Shown piece by piece: positions 35,510-47,000 of a stretch of DNA of 64,000 nucleotides. Within the stretch, counting starts at the first letter, position 1. The number at the start of each line of letters is the position of its first letter. The stretch spans positions 2,666,001 to 2,730,000 of the forward strand of contig NZ_CP134706.1 in NCBI RefSeq assembly GCF_038246755.1, written 5' to 3'. This stretch comes from Micromonospora sp. FIMYZ51 (GTDB lineage Bacteria; Actinomycetota; Actinomycetes; Mycobacteriales; Micromonosporaceae). Below the pieces are notes generated by a model, which was not told the DNA's origin, made no database searches, and worked only from the letters and a program-made list of their open reading frames with translations. The translations under genes were made by a program, and so were the position numbers.

Positions 35510-37000
35510 TCACTTGCTGGCCGCGTACACCCAGGACAGTCCGTCCGGGGACGGGATCAGGCCGCCAGGGAACATCGGCGTCTCCTCCTCGGCGTCCTCA
35601 CCGAGGATGGCCTGCATCTGAACCTTGGAACCCTCGACCATGGCGTCGCGTACGACCGACGATTGCAGCAGCGGCCCCCAGCCCTCGGCGCTGCTCTCGT
35701 CGATCTGGCTGACGGCGGCGGTGAAGTCCTCGGTGTTGCGGTGCAGCCGCTCGGCCACCGCGTCGGCGTCCGTGAGCGCGTGCTCCCCGGAGGAGACGCC
35801 GCCGACCAGGTCGACGAAGGACTCCAGCTCGGAGCGGCTGGCCCGGGTCACCTTCTTCGCCTCCCAGAAGTAGGAATCCTCGCTGCGGTGCATCTGGTAG
35901 AAGGACACCAGGAACTCGTAGAAGACGCTGTACTCCTTGCGGTAGCGCGTCTCGAACTCCTGCATCGCCGCCTTCTCGTCGACCAGCCCGGCCAGCGTGC
36001 TGTTGATCGACCGCGCGGCCAGCAGGCTGCTGTATGTGGCCAGGTGCACGCCCGAGGAGAACACCGGGTCGACGAAGCAGGCGGCGTCGCCGACGAGCAC
36101 CAGGCCGGGCCGCCAGAACGTGGTCTGGTGGTAGGAGTAGTCCTTGCGGACGCGAATCTGCCCGTACTGGCCCTCGGTGACGCGGGTGGCGGGGGACAGG
36201 TAGTCGGAGATCATGGGGCACTCGTCGATAAGCGCCCGCAGCGCCTGCTCCGGGTGGCCCTGCACCTTCTCGGCCAACTCGCGGCGCACGACCGCGCCGA
36301 CGCTGGTAAGCGTGTCACTGAGCGGGATGTACCAGAACCAGCCGCTGTCGAAGGCGACGCACAGGATGTTGAAGCGGTTCGGCTCCGGCAGGCGCTTACC
36401 GTTCTCGAAGTAGCCGAACAGGGCGAGGCTGCGGAAGAAGTCCGAATACTCGCGCTTGCCGCCGACGCGCTGGTGCAGCCGGCTCTTGTTGCCGGACGCG
36501 TCGACGACGAAGGTCGCCGCCACCTGGTGCTCGCGGCCCTGGTCGTCGGTGTACCGCACACCGGTGACCCGGTCGCCGTCCTCGATCAGGTCGACGACCG
36601 AGCAGCCTTCGCGCACCTGCGCGCCCTGGCGGCGGGCGTTGTCGAGCAGAATCTTGTCGAACTTGGAGCGCTCGACCTGGTAGGCCGTGGAGGTCGGGCC
36701 CGCCATCTTCGGCGAGACGGAGAACGAGAACGTCCACGGCTGCGGGCTGGCCCCCCAGCGGAACGTGCCACCGCGCTTGACCGGAAAACCGGCCTTGGCC
36801 AGCTCGTCGGCGGCACCGGACAGCCGGCAGATGCCGTGGATCGTCGATGGCAGCAGGGACTCCCCGATCTGGTACCTCGGGAAGAACTCCTTCTCCAGGA
36901 CGAGCACCGAGTGGCCCTGCTTGGCCACTAGCGCGGCCAGCGTCGAGCCGGCGGGACCGCCGCCGACCACCACGACGTCGAATTCTTCGGAGTTGCCCAC
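35510..37000 (-). CDS. Flavin-dependent halogenase
   Basis: About 496 aa. VVVGGGPAGS (residues 11-20) binds FAD, Lys75 in FPVKRGGTFRWG sits where the catalytic lysine of halogenases lies, and WFWYIP is the WxWxIP halogenase signature. DAACFVDPVFSSGVHLA is typical of the CmlS/CndH/PltA-like branch that chlorinates phenol, pyrrole or aliphatic substrates, often bound to a carrier protein. I chose the GTG at 37000 because AGAGGG precedes it, whereas the upstream ATG-type start at 37036 has no ribosome-binding site. It diverges from the PKS-NRPS over a 1-kb regulatory region and is the best tailoring enzyme candidate for that cluster. FADH2 must come from a reductase not seen here. Confidence 0.9.
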   Translation of the reverse strand: MGNSEEFDVVVVGGGPAGSTLAALVAKQGHSVLVLEKEFFPRYQIGESLLPSTIHGICRLSGAADELAKAGFPVKRGGTFRWGASPQPWTFSFSVSPKMAGPTSTAYQVERSKFDKILLDNARRQGAQVREGCSVVDLIEDGDRVTGVRYTDDQGREHQVAATFVVDASGNKSRLHQRVGGKREYSDFFRSLALFGYFENGKRLPEPNRFNILCVAFDSGWFWYIPLSDTLTSVGAVVRRELAEKVQGHPEQALRALIDECPMISDYLSPATRVTEGQYGQIRVRKDYSYHQTTFWRPGLVLVGDAACFVDPVFSSGVHLATYSSLLAARSINSTLAGLVDEKAAMQEFETRYRKEYSVFYEFLVSFYQMHRSEDSYFWEAKKVTRASRSELESFVDLVGGVSSGEHALTDADAVAERLHRNTEDFTAAVSQIDESSAEGWGPLLQSSVVRDAMVEGSKVQMQAILGEDAEEETPMFPGGLIPSPDGLSWVYAASK

Positions 37001-37250
37001 GCGCGTCCCTCTTGTCCTCTCGGAGATTGTCACCACGGCGCGATGGTGAAACAGCTATTCACCGAATGTCCATGGTGGACACAATGGTGCGCCGCAGCCG
37101 TGGAATTGCCTGCTGGCATGGCCGATCGACGCCATGCCGGCGTGGATCAGTGGCGTTGTCTCAAGCGCATCGCATACACCCGCAGGCGCCGGATCGGCCT
37201 TGCCTGGTCCGGCGTTTTCAGCAGGGCGAAGCGGATGCGGTTTCGGAAAG

Positions 37251-37375
37251 ATGTCGCGACATGAACTGCGATGACATAGCCAACCCCCGTGTGACTGATT
37301 TGGCAGGCCGCGTGCATGCACGGAGGTTCTCGCCCCCGAAGACGCCACAGGCTACCGCGACTTTCAGTCGTGGTG
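37251..37375 (+). repeat. Inverted duplication, copy 1
   Basis: About 125 bp that reappears in reverse complement at 37622-37746. Shared parts include a perfect palindrome ATGTCGCGACAT at the outer end, then GAACTGCGATGACATAG, then CAACCCCCGTGTGACTGATT, with mostly conserved sequence to GGCTACCGCGACTTTCAGTC. Mismatches and one-base indels show it is an old duplication, and the indels break any common reading frame. Confidence 0.8.
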
Positions 37376-37621
37376 CAAGGCGTCCGGAGCGCTGGGAAGC
37401 ATCGATCATGGCCGGATTCCTGCACCTTTGAATCGGTCGGAGTCAACGAATGTAACGGCCATCGCGGGGACGGCGCTGGTCCTCTGCTGTCTGGTCGGCC
37501 GTCGGCAGCAGCTACCCGGCTGAGGTGGTGATTTTCGTCGTCAGCCAGCCCTTCCCAAGAGCTCGAAGGTCTGCAAGGCTCGGGTCTGAGCTAGACGCTC
37601 CGTCGTCATCGGACTGCCTTG

Positions 37622-37746
37622 CGTCAGGGTTGAGAGTCACGGTAGTCTATGGCGTCCACGGAGGGTGAGACCCTCCGTGCTGCACGCGGCACTGCCAATC
37701 AGTCACACGGGGGTTGACTATGTCATCGCAGTTCATGTCGCGACAT
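37622..37746 (-). repeat. Inverted duplication, copy 2
   Basis: The reverse-complement partner of 37251-37375. In this copy the region after the palindrome includes a perfect hairpin (CACGGAGGGT, loop CTC/GAG, ACCCTCCGTG, at 37657-37679) that is decayed in copy 1. The two copies point toward each other across about 246 bp, between divergent transcripts of halogenase and PKS. Confidence 0.8.
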
Positions 37747-37943
37747 CCAGCCGTCACCGCACTCATTCCATCTCGCTGAGGCCGTTTAGCCTCTCGGTCA
37801 CGCATTGCCGCTGGTTGGCGGATGTCCACTTTGCGCTGAGCACGCACTCGACACTTGTCGACGAGGTGTGCTCGACGAATTTCTGAAGCAAATCCGTGCC
37901 GTGCCGCGCCCATTCGCGGCGGGGTAGTTCGGTGGCGTGCGAA

Positions 37944-37963
37944 GAATCGCCATTTCGCGATTC
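37944..37963 (+). promoter_or_regulatory. Small inverted repeat upstream of the PKS-NRPS start
   Basis: Perfect 7-bp arms GAATCGC/GCGATTC with a 6-nt spacer, about 40 nt before the ATG at 38001, which itself has GGGGGAA upstream. A possible operator or mRNA stem. Confidence 0.35.
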
Positions 37964-38000
37964 GACGCTGCCTATTGCCGACCGAAAATCGGGGGAATAA

Positions 38001-41000
38001 ATGCTGACGGCCGGATCGTCGACGTTCCACGAGACCTTCACCGTCACCGCCGACAACCCGCTGCTGCGCGGCCACCTCGTGCGCGGTCGCGCCATCCTGC
38101 CTGGCGTCGGCTACGTGGACCTGGCGCTCCAGGTGCTCGCCCGGCACGGGTACCCGATGGCAGAGGTCGAGCTCCGCAACCTCACGATCCACGCGCCGCT
38201 GGTCGTCGAACCCGGCGAGCAGGTGCTCACCACCGTGGCGGGACGACCGGCGCCGGCCGGCGGGCTCCGCGTGGAGATCAGCAGCCGGCGTACGCCGGAC
38301 GCAGCCGAGGTCACCCACGCCGTGACGGGCGTGCACCGGGTGCCGCGCGCGGACTTCGCCGAGCGGCTGGCGCTACCGCTCAGCCCCGCCGGCCGGCTGC
38401 TGCCGCTCGCCGACGTCTACGCCTGGTTCCGTGCGCGGGAGCTGGTCCACTCGGGCCTGATGAAGGCCGACGGCGTGGTGCACCACCGGGCCGACGATGC
38501 GGTTACCGAGCTGGAGCTGCCCGCAGCCCAGCAGGGCGGCCGGGCCGACTTCCTGTTCCACCCGGCGCTGTTCGAGGCGGGCCTGCTCGGCGGCGGCGTG
38601 GGCATCCACGTGCTCAACGAGCGGCACCAGGGCGATGAGCTGTACCTGCCGCTGGTGTTCGAGTCGTTCCGGGCGATCGCCCCGCTCGGGCAGCGCTGCT
38701 TCGTTCGGGTCCCGGCGGTCTCGGCGCGCCGGGACGAGGAGCTGTTCCGCCTCGCCGTGGAGTTCTACGACGCGGACGGTGTGAAGATCGCCGAGATCGG
38801 GCAGGTGGTGGCCAAGCGGGTGCGCGCGGAGGTCTCGCTGGACGGGCGCGAAGCGCGGGACCCGGTCCCTGCGGCGGCTACTCCGCGCCCGGCGGCCGGG
38901 TCGGCACAGGCGGCGGGCGCGGACGTGACTGCCCTGTTGCGGGAGCTGGTGGCGGCGCGCCTCGGGGTGCCCACCGCCGAGGTCGGCACGCACGTCGGCT
39001 ACTACCAGCTCGGGCTGACCTCTGCCGGGCTGCTGGGCCTGGTGGCCGAGCTGGAGGACCGGCTGTCGCTGGAACTGTCACCGACCGTCGTCTTCGAGCA
39101 CACCACAATCGCCGAGCTTGCGGCCTGGCTGCGCGACCGGCTCGCCCAGCCCCACCCGGCCGCGCCCGTCGTCACCACCAACGCTGCCTCGGCGGACGCG
39201 GCGGCCGCCGTACGCGCCGAGCTGAGCAGCGAGATCGCGTCGCTGCTGGACCTGCCCGTGGCCGAGGTCTCGCCGGACATCGAGTTGGTGGACCTCGGGC
39301 TCGACCTGGTCGGCCGATCCACGCTTGTGGAGCGCCTGAACGAGCGCTACGGCCTGGCGCTGACCCCGGCCGTGCTCCTCGCGCACCCGACCGTGCGCAG
39401 CCTGGCGGCGCACCTCGCCGCGCCTGCGGCGGAGCCCGTCGCGCCTGCGGCGGAGCCCGTCGCGCCCGGCGCGGAGTCGACGCCGTCCCGCCCGCACCCC
39501 ATGCTGCACCGCCGCCTGCCCGACGACGGTGGCGTGGTGTTCAGCTCCGAACTGGACGGCAGTGAGCCTTACCTGCACGACCACCGGGTGCGCGGCGAGC
39601 GGGTGCTGCCCGCGGTCGCCCAGCTGGAGGCGGCGTGCGCGGCGGTGGCCGCCGCCCTCGACCCGCCGCCCGGACGGACGGTGCGGCTGCACGACGTCGT
39701 GTGGCTGCGCCCGGCGCGGGCCGGCGCGCACGGGCTGGAGCTGCGGGTGAGCGTGCGAGCAGCCGGTGCGGGTGCCGCGTTCGAGATCACCGGCCAGGGA
39801 GAACTCTGCTGCCAGGGCCGGGCGCGGCTGGTGGACGACGACGACCGCACGCTACCCGACCTCGCGGACGCCCGGGCGGGCTGCGCCGGGCCGTCGATCC
39901 CGGTGGCGCACGCCTACGACCTGTTCGCCGCCGCCGGGCTGGACCACGGCCCGGCACTGCGCGCCCTGACCGGCCTGCGTACCGGCATCGACGCGGCAGG
40001 TCATCCCCAGGTGCTGGCCGAACTGGGCCTGCCCGACGCCGCCGACCCGCCGGCCGGCTGGCTGCTGCATCCGGCCATCCTGGACGGCGCGCTGCAAGCC
40101 GTCGCGGGACTGCGGCTCGCCGCCGCGACGGGATCGGCGCGGCCCGCGCTGCCGTTCGCCGTCGCCCAGGTCGACGCGCGTGCCACCGCCCCGCCCCGGG
40201 CCCACGCCTGGGTCCGGTACCAACCGGGCAGCGGACCGGATGCGGCGCAGCCGATGCTTGACGTCACGGTCTTCGACGAGCAGGGCCGCGTCTGTGCCGA
40301 CCTGGTCGGGCTGAGTGTCCGCGCCCTGCCGGACCCGCCAGCCGTGCCCGGACCCGAGCCGGTGGAGTCCGGGCAGATGGTCGAGCCCGCGCCGGCGGGG
40401 TCCGGGCAGATGGTCGAGCCCGCGCCGGCGGGGTCCGGGCTGGACATCGCCGTGATCGGGGTCAGCGGGCGCTACCCGGACGCCGCGGATCTGGACGAGT
40501 TCTGGGCGAACCTGCGCGGCGGCCGTGACTCCGTGCGCAGGGTGCCGGCCGGCCGCTGGGAGCACCCCCGGTGGGCCGACGCCGACGCGGACGGCTACTG
40601 GGGCGGCTTTCTCGACGGTATCGACCTGTTCGACCCGCTGTTCTTCCAGATCTCGCTGCGCGAGGCGGAGCACCTCGACCCGCACGAGCGCCTGTTCCTG
40701 GAGTGCGCCCACCACGTGCTGGAGGACGCCGGATACACCGCCGAGTTGCTCAACCGCACAAGCGGCCGGGTGGGCGTGTTCGCCGGGGTGATGTACCAGG
40801 ACTACCAGCTCTACGGCGCCCAGGCACAGGAACGCGGCCAGGCGGTGGCGCTGTCGGGCAGCGCCTCCTCGGTGTCCAACCGGGTTTCCTACTGCTACGG
40901 CTTCACCGGGCCGAGCCTGAGCGTGGACACCATGTGCTCGTCCTCGCTGACCGCCATCCACCTGGCCTGTGAGGCGATCCGCAGCGGACAGTGCGGCGCG

Positions 41001-44000
41001 GCGATCGCGGGCGGCGTGAACCTGACCGCCCACCCGAACAAGTACCTGATGCTGGCCCAGCGCGGCTATCTGTCCAGCGACGGCCGCTGCCGCAGCTTCG
41101 GCGCTGGTGGTGACGGCTACGTGCCCGGCGAGGGCGTAGGCGCGGTGCTGCTCAAGCCGCTGGCCCAGGCGCTGGCGGACCGCGACCACATCCATGCCGT
41201 GATCAACGGAACAGCGGTGAACCATGGTGGCCGCACCAACGGTTACACCGTGCCCAGCCCGGTGGCGCAGAGCCGGGTCGTCGGCGAGGCTCTGGCCGCG
41301 TCCGGGGCGGATCCCCGCGCGCTGAGCTACCTGGAGGCGCACGGCACCGGCACCGCGTTGGGTGACCCGATCGAGATCGCCGGCCTGCTGCGCGCCTTCA
41401 CGGACGCGGGCTGTGGCCCGGCGCACTGCGCGATCGGCTCGGTCAAGTCGAACATCGGGCACGCCGAGAGCGCGGCCGGGATCGCCGGGCTCACCAAGGT
41501 GCTGTTGCAGATGCGGCACCGTGAACTCGTCCCCAGCCTGCACGCGGACACGCTCAACCCGCACATCGACTTCACGGGGACCCCGCTGCGGGTCCAGCGC
41601 GACCTGGCCACGTGGCAGCCGCCCACCGTGCACGACGGCGGTCAGCGCCGCGCATTTCCCCGCGTTGCCGGGGTGTCCAGCTTCGGCGCGGGCGGCGCGA
41701 ACGCACACGTCGTCCTCACCGAGCACATCCCGCCCGTCGCCGTGCCTCGGCCGGACGGCGGCCCCGCCGCGCTGCTGGTGCTCTCCGCGATGAGCGAGGC
41801 ACAGTTGGTCGCGCAGGCCCGGCGGCTGTCGGCCCGCCTCGATCAGCTGACCGAGGCGGACCTGCCCGGCGTGGCCTGGACACTGCAAACGGGTCGCACC
41901 GTCCTGCCGGAGCGGCTGGCCTTCGCGGCGAACTCGCTCGCGCAGGTCCGCGCGCTGCTCGACGCGTTCGTCGCGCGGCCGACGTCGGCTGCGGGCTGGG
42001 TGCGGGGCACGGTGCTCCAGGAGGTCATCCAGGACGAGGTCGAGCTCGCCGCGGCTCTCGACGACTGGTCGCGCGACGGCACGGCCGCGCGGTTGCTGCG
42101 GTTGTGGGCTACCGGCACGGCGGTGCCGTGGGAGACGGTGTGGCAGGCGTACGCCGTCGGCGCGGGCGCGGCCACGTCGTTGCCTCGGCGGGTGCCGCTG
42201 CCCGGTTACCCGTTCGCCCGCGAGCGTTGCTGGATCGAGCTGGCCCCGGTGGAGGAGGCGGCTCCCGCCCGCGTCACACGGCAGTCTGACGCACACCCGG
42301 TCCCGCCGGAGGACGGGTTGGCGCTGCTGCGCCCGGTCTGGGTCGCCGACCCGCCGTCACCCGATCCTGCACTGCGCTTACCCGATCCTGCACTGCGCGT
42401 ACCGGAGGGGGTTGCCGGGTACGTCGCACATCAGGTGGCGGTGGTCGGCACGCTCACGGCGGCCGACCGCGACAGCTTGCGCGCCGCGCTGCCACCGGGC
42501 ACCGGCCTGCGCTTCGTCGACGTCGTCGACGGCCCGCTGGACCAGCAGTACCTCGCCGCCGCGCGTGCGGTGTTCACGCTGCTTCAGGAGGTGCTGCGAC
42601 CAGGTCTGCCCGGGGTGGCACTGGTGCAGGTCGCGCTGGCCCAGCCCGCCGTCGACCCGGCACAGCGGGAACAGCTGGCCTGCCTGCGCGGGCTGACCGG
42701 CATGCTGCGCACGGCCGCGCTGGAGAACCCGGCACTGCGTACGCAGCTCGTGGACTGCCTCGACGGGGCGCCGGCCGACGTCGTCGCGGCCCGGCTGGTC
42801 GCCGAGGCGGGCGCCGACCCCGTGCCCGAGGTACGCCACCGCGACGGCCGCCGACACACCGCCGCGCTTGTGGAGGTCGGCGACGGCGAACCGGGCATGC
42901 CCTGGCGCGACGGCGGCGTGTACCTGATCAGCGGCGGCGGTGGCGCACTGGGCCGCCTCGTGGCGAGCGACATCGCCGCAGCCGTCAGGCACGCCACGAT
43001 CGTCCTGGTGGGACGTTCCGCGCCGGGCGAGGAACTGCGGAGCACCCGGGCCGCGCTGCGCGCCGCGGGGCTGACCGTCGAACACCGGCGCGCCGACGTC
43101 GCCGACCGGGCCGCCGTCGGTCGGCTGCTGGCCGACGTCACCCGCGACCACGGTCCGCTTACCGGCATCGTGCACGCCGCAGGCGTCATCGACGACCGGC
43201 TGATCGTGGGCAAACCCGCGCAGGAGCTGCCGGTCGTCCTCGGGCCGAAGGTCGCCGGGCTGGTCAACCTGGACGAGCTGAGCCAGGACCAGCCGCTGGA
43301 GTTCCTCGTCTGCCTGTCCTCGATCAGCGGTGTCTTCGGCAACGTCGGACAGGCCGACTACGCCGCGGCCGGCGCGTTCCTGGACGCGTACGCGGTGCGC
43401 CGGAACCTGCTCGTCGCGGCCGGACGGCGCAGCGGCCGAACCGTGTCCGTCGGCTGGCCGCTGTGGGCCGACGGTGGCATGGGCGCGCACGAGGCAGTCG
43501 CGACCCGGCTGCGCGCTCTCGGCCTGGCCCCGCTGGACACCGCCCGCGGGCTGGCCGTGCTGCGGCGTGCGCTCACCGACCCGGGTGCGGCTGGGGACGG
43601 CAGCCTGGTCGTGCTCGCCGGCCGACCCGAGGCCGTTCGACGCATCGCCGACAGCTACCCCGCACCAGCCCCCACCCGCGCGGCGGCCCGGGACGGCACC
43701 GACGCGCGGGGCCACACCACGGACCGCCAGGACGCTGTCGCCGACCCCGACGGGGCGGCCGGGCCGGCGAGCGGCGGCCGGCCGATGGCGGAGCGAGCCC
43801 TCAGGCACCTGCGGCAGACCGTCGCCGGGATCCTCAAGCTCGCGCCGGAACGCCTGCACCCCGACGTTCAGTTGGAGCGCTACGGCATGGACTCCGTGCT
43901 CGCGGTCGCCGCGGTCACCGCGCTGGAGGAGACCTTCGGCCCGCTGCCCCGGACCCTGCTGCTCGAGCGGCCCACGCTGCAAGAACTGGCCGAGCACCTC

Positions 44001-47000
44001 GCCGCCGAGCATGCGGCGGCGCTGCGCGCCCTGCTCGGTGAACCCGCGCCCGCCGCGCCGCTGCCGCCTGCCGCCCCCGACGAGTCGCCCGTCGCCGCGT
44101 CCCCTGTCCCGGCCCAGCAGATCGCCACCGCACCGGAGCGCACGTTCCGGGCCGCCGAACGTAGAGGTGAGTTCATGGACGTCGCCGTCATCGGCATCGC
44201 CGGGCGTTACCCGCAGGCGCAGGACCTGGACACGTTCTGGGCCTGCCTGCGCGAGGGCCGCGACTGCGTCACCAAGCCGCCCGCCGACCGCTGGGGCGAC
44301 GCGCCCGGCGATGGGGCCTGGGGCGGCTTCCTCGACGGCATCGACCGGTTCGACCGCGCGTTGTTCGGCATCGCGCCGCGCGAGGCGGCGGTGATGGACC
44401 CACAGCAGCGGCTGTTCCTGGAGACGGTCTGGGAGCTGTTCGAGGGTAGCGGCGTCACCCAGGACGTCATCGCGCGACGGTACGGCCGGCGCGTCGGCGT
44501 CTACGTCGGCGCGGCGTACCAGCTGTACCGGGCCGACGGCGACGATCCGGCGCTGGCGGCGCTCACCGCGACCGCCTCGTACAACGCCATCGCCAACCGG
44601 GTCTCGCACTTCTTCGGTCTGGAGGGGGCGAGCCTGGCCGTCGACAGCATGTGCACCTCCTCGGCGATGGCCATCCACCTGGCCTGCGCCGACCTGAACC
44701 GTGGCGAGAGCGAGCTGGCCGTGGCCGGCGGGGTCAACCTCGCGACCCACCCGGACAAGTTCCTCGCCCTGTCGCAGATGCAGCTGCTCGGCACCCACCC
44801 GGGCAGCCGCAGCTTCCGCGACGGCGACGGCTACCTGCCCGCAGAGGCCGTCGGGGCGGTCCTGCTCAAGCCGCTGGCGGCGGCCCTACGCGACGGCGAC
44901 GAGGTGCACGCCGTCATCAAGGGCACCGCCTCGCTCCACAGCGGTCGCGCCGGCGGCTTCCTCGCGCCCAGCCGCCGAGCCCAGGTCACCGTGATGCGCA
45001 GGGCCCTGGAACAGGCCGGCACCGCCGCCGACTCGATCGGGTACGTGGAGTCGGCGGCAAACGGCACGGCGATGTCCGACGAGATCGAACTGAGCGCCCT
45101 GCGGGAGGTGTTCGCGGGCGTACCCGCCCCCGTGCTCGTCGGCTCCGTGAAGTCGAACATCGGGCACCCGGAGGCGGCCTCCGGCATCGCGCAGCTGACC
45201 AAGGTCGCCCTCCAACTGCGCCACGGCGAGCTGACTCCGCTCACCGACGTCGGCAAGCCCAACCCCAACGTGGACCTGCACGGCGGCCCGCTGGCGCTGT
45301 GCGAGCGGCTGACCCCGTGGGAACAGCGCACCGACGCGCAGGGGCGGCCGACCGTCCGCCGCGCCCTGATCAACTCGGTGGCGGCCGGCGGCAGCCACGT
45401 CAGCCTCGTGGTGGAAGCCCCGCCGCAGCGCCCGGTCGAGCCGCCGGAGCCGGACAACACCGGTCCGCAGTTGGTCGTGCTGTCGGCCGCCGATTCGGCG
45501 CGGCTGCGTACCGCGGTGCGCCGGCTGGACGAGTTCCTCGACCGCAACGACGCGGTCCAGCTCGCGGATGTCGCGTACACGCTGCAAGTGGGCCGCGAGG
45601 CGCTGGCCGAGCGATTCGCGGTGGTGGCCGGCGACGTCGCGGAACTGCGCGTGCGCCTCGCCCGCTACCTCGACCCGACCGGCGGTGTCGAGGCGGTGCC
45701 GGGGTACGCCGGCAGCATCACCGCCGCGCCGGCTCCGCTGCTCGGGGCGCTTGAGGGGGCCGGCGGCGAGGCGTTCCTGGCCGCCCTGGTCGCCGACGGG
45801 GACCTCGACCGACTCGCCGAGCTGTGGGTGTACGGGGTGCGCATCCCGTGGCGTGGGCTGCATCCGGGCCGCCGACGGCTGCTGCCACTGCCGGGCACCG
45901 TCTTCGACCGGGGCAGCTACTGGCTGGCGGGCATGACCCCGGCCACCCGGTCCGCTCCCGTGGCGGTCACGCCGAACGCACCGCCCGCGCCGGATGCCGT
46001 GGCGGTCACGCCGGACGCACCGCCCGCGCCGGATGCCGTGGCGGAGACCGTGCGGGAGGTCTGCGCGCAGGTGCTCGGCTTCCCGGCCGGCGAGGTCGGT
46101 CTGGATGACAGCTTCACCGCGCTTGGCGGCCACTCGCTGTTGGCGCACCGGTTCGCCGCGCTGCTGGCGGAGCGGGGCCTGCCCGGCGATCCGGCCGCGA
46201 TCCTCGGGGCCCGCACCCTGGCAGCCGTCGCCGAGGCGGTGCGGCCCGTGACGACCCGCCCGGCGCCTGCCGACGGCCCGACGCGGCTCGCGGTCGTCAT
46301 CGACGGGACAGACGCCCAGCCGGACGCCGGTGCCGACCGGCCGCCCGTGCCGGGCGGAATCCCCGCGGGCACCACCCGGATCACCCCCGACCTGCTCCCG
46401 CTGGTGACGCTCACCGAGCAGGAGATCGCGACGATCGTCGCCGCGGTGCCCGGCGGCGCGGCGAATGTTCAGGACGTGTACCCGCTCGCCCCGCTTCAGG
46501 AGGGCATGTACTTCCACCACCTCAAGGAGAGCGCGCACGACCCGTACGTCTCCTCCGGGCTGTTCTCCTTCGCCGACCGCGACCGGCTGGACAGCTTCGC
46601 GCGGGCACTGCAAGCGGTGATCGTCCGGCACGACGCGCTGCGCACCATCGTCCTGGCCGACGGGCTGAGCCGCCCGGTGCAGGCGGTGCTGCGGCAGGCG
46701 ACGCTCGCCGTCGAGGAGATCGCGTTGCACGACGGTGATTCGGCCGCGCAGCAACTGGGTGAGCTGCTGCGCGACGCCCCGCGCATGCCGCTGGACCAGG
46801 CCCCGCTGGTGCGGCTGCGGGCCGGCCGGCATCCCGGCACGGGCGGGTGGTACGCGGCGCTGAGCCTGCACCACATCATCCACGACGCCGCCTCCCTCGG
46901 CCTGCTCCTCGACGAGATCGTCGCGTGCATGGAGGGTCGCGCCGAGGCCCTGCCGGCGCCGGTGCCCTACCGCGCTTTCATCGCCCACCCGCGCCCGGCC

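Larger units (their letters stand above)
37001..38000. promoter_or_regulatory. 1-kb divergent regulatory region of the PKS-NRPS cluster
   Basis: No convincing gene. It separates the halogenase from the first PKS-NRPS gene and holds the two long inverted repeats (listed separately), the hairpin at 37657-37679 (10-bp stem, 3-nt loop) and the inverted repeat at 37944-37963. Base composition is less GC-rich than the flanking genes. Short ORFs in it change frame between the two repeat copies, so protein coding is unlikely. Confidence 0.6.

Noticed and set aside
37251..37746. Small genes encoding MNCDD...PRVTD peptides in the two inverted copies
   Set aside because: One-base indels between the copies change frame and length after the first 13 residues, so conservation is at DNA level, not protein level.
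39852..42296. Long open frames (814 aa, 806 aa and others) on the minus strand across the PKS-NRPS genes
   Set aside because: They are antisense shadows caused by GC-rich third positions; their sequences are Arg/Gly/His-rich with no domain, while the plus strand shows clear PKS/NRPS domains.
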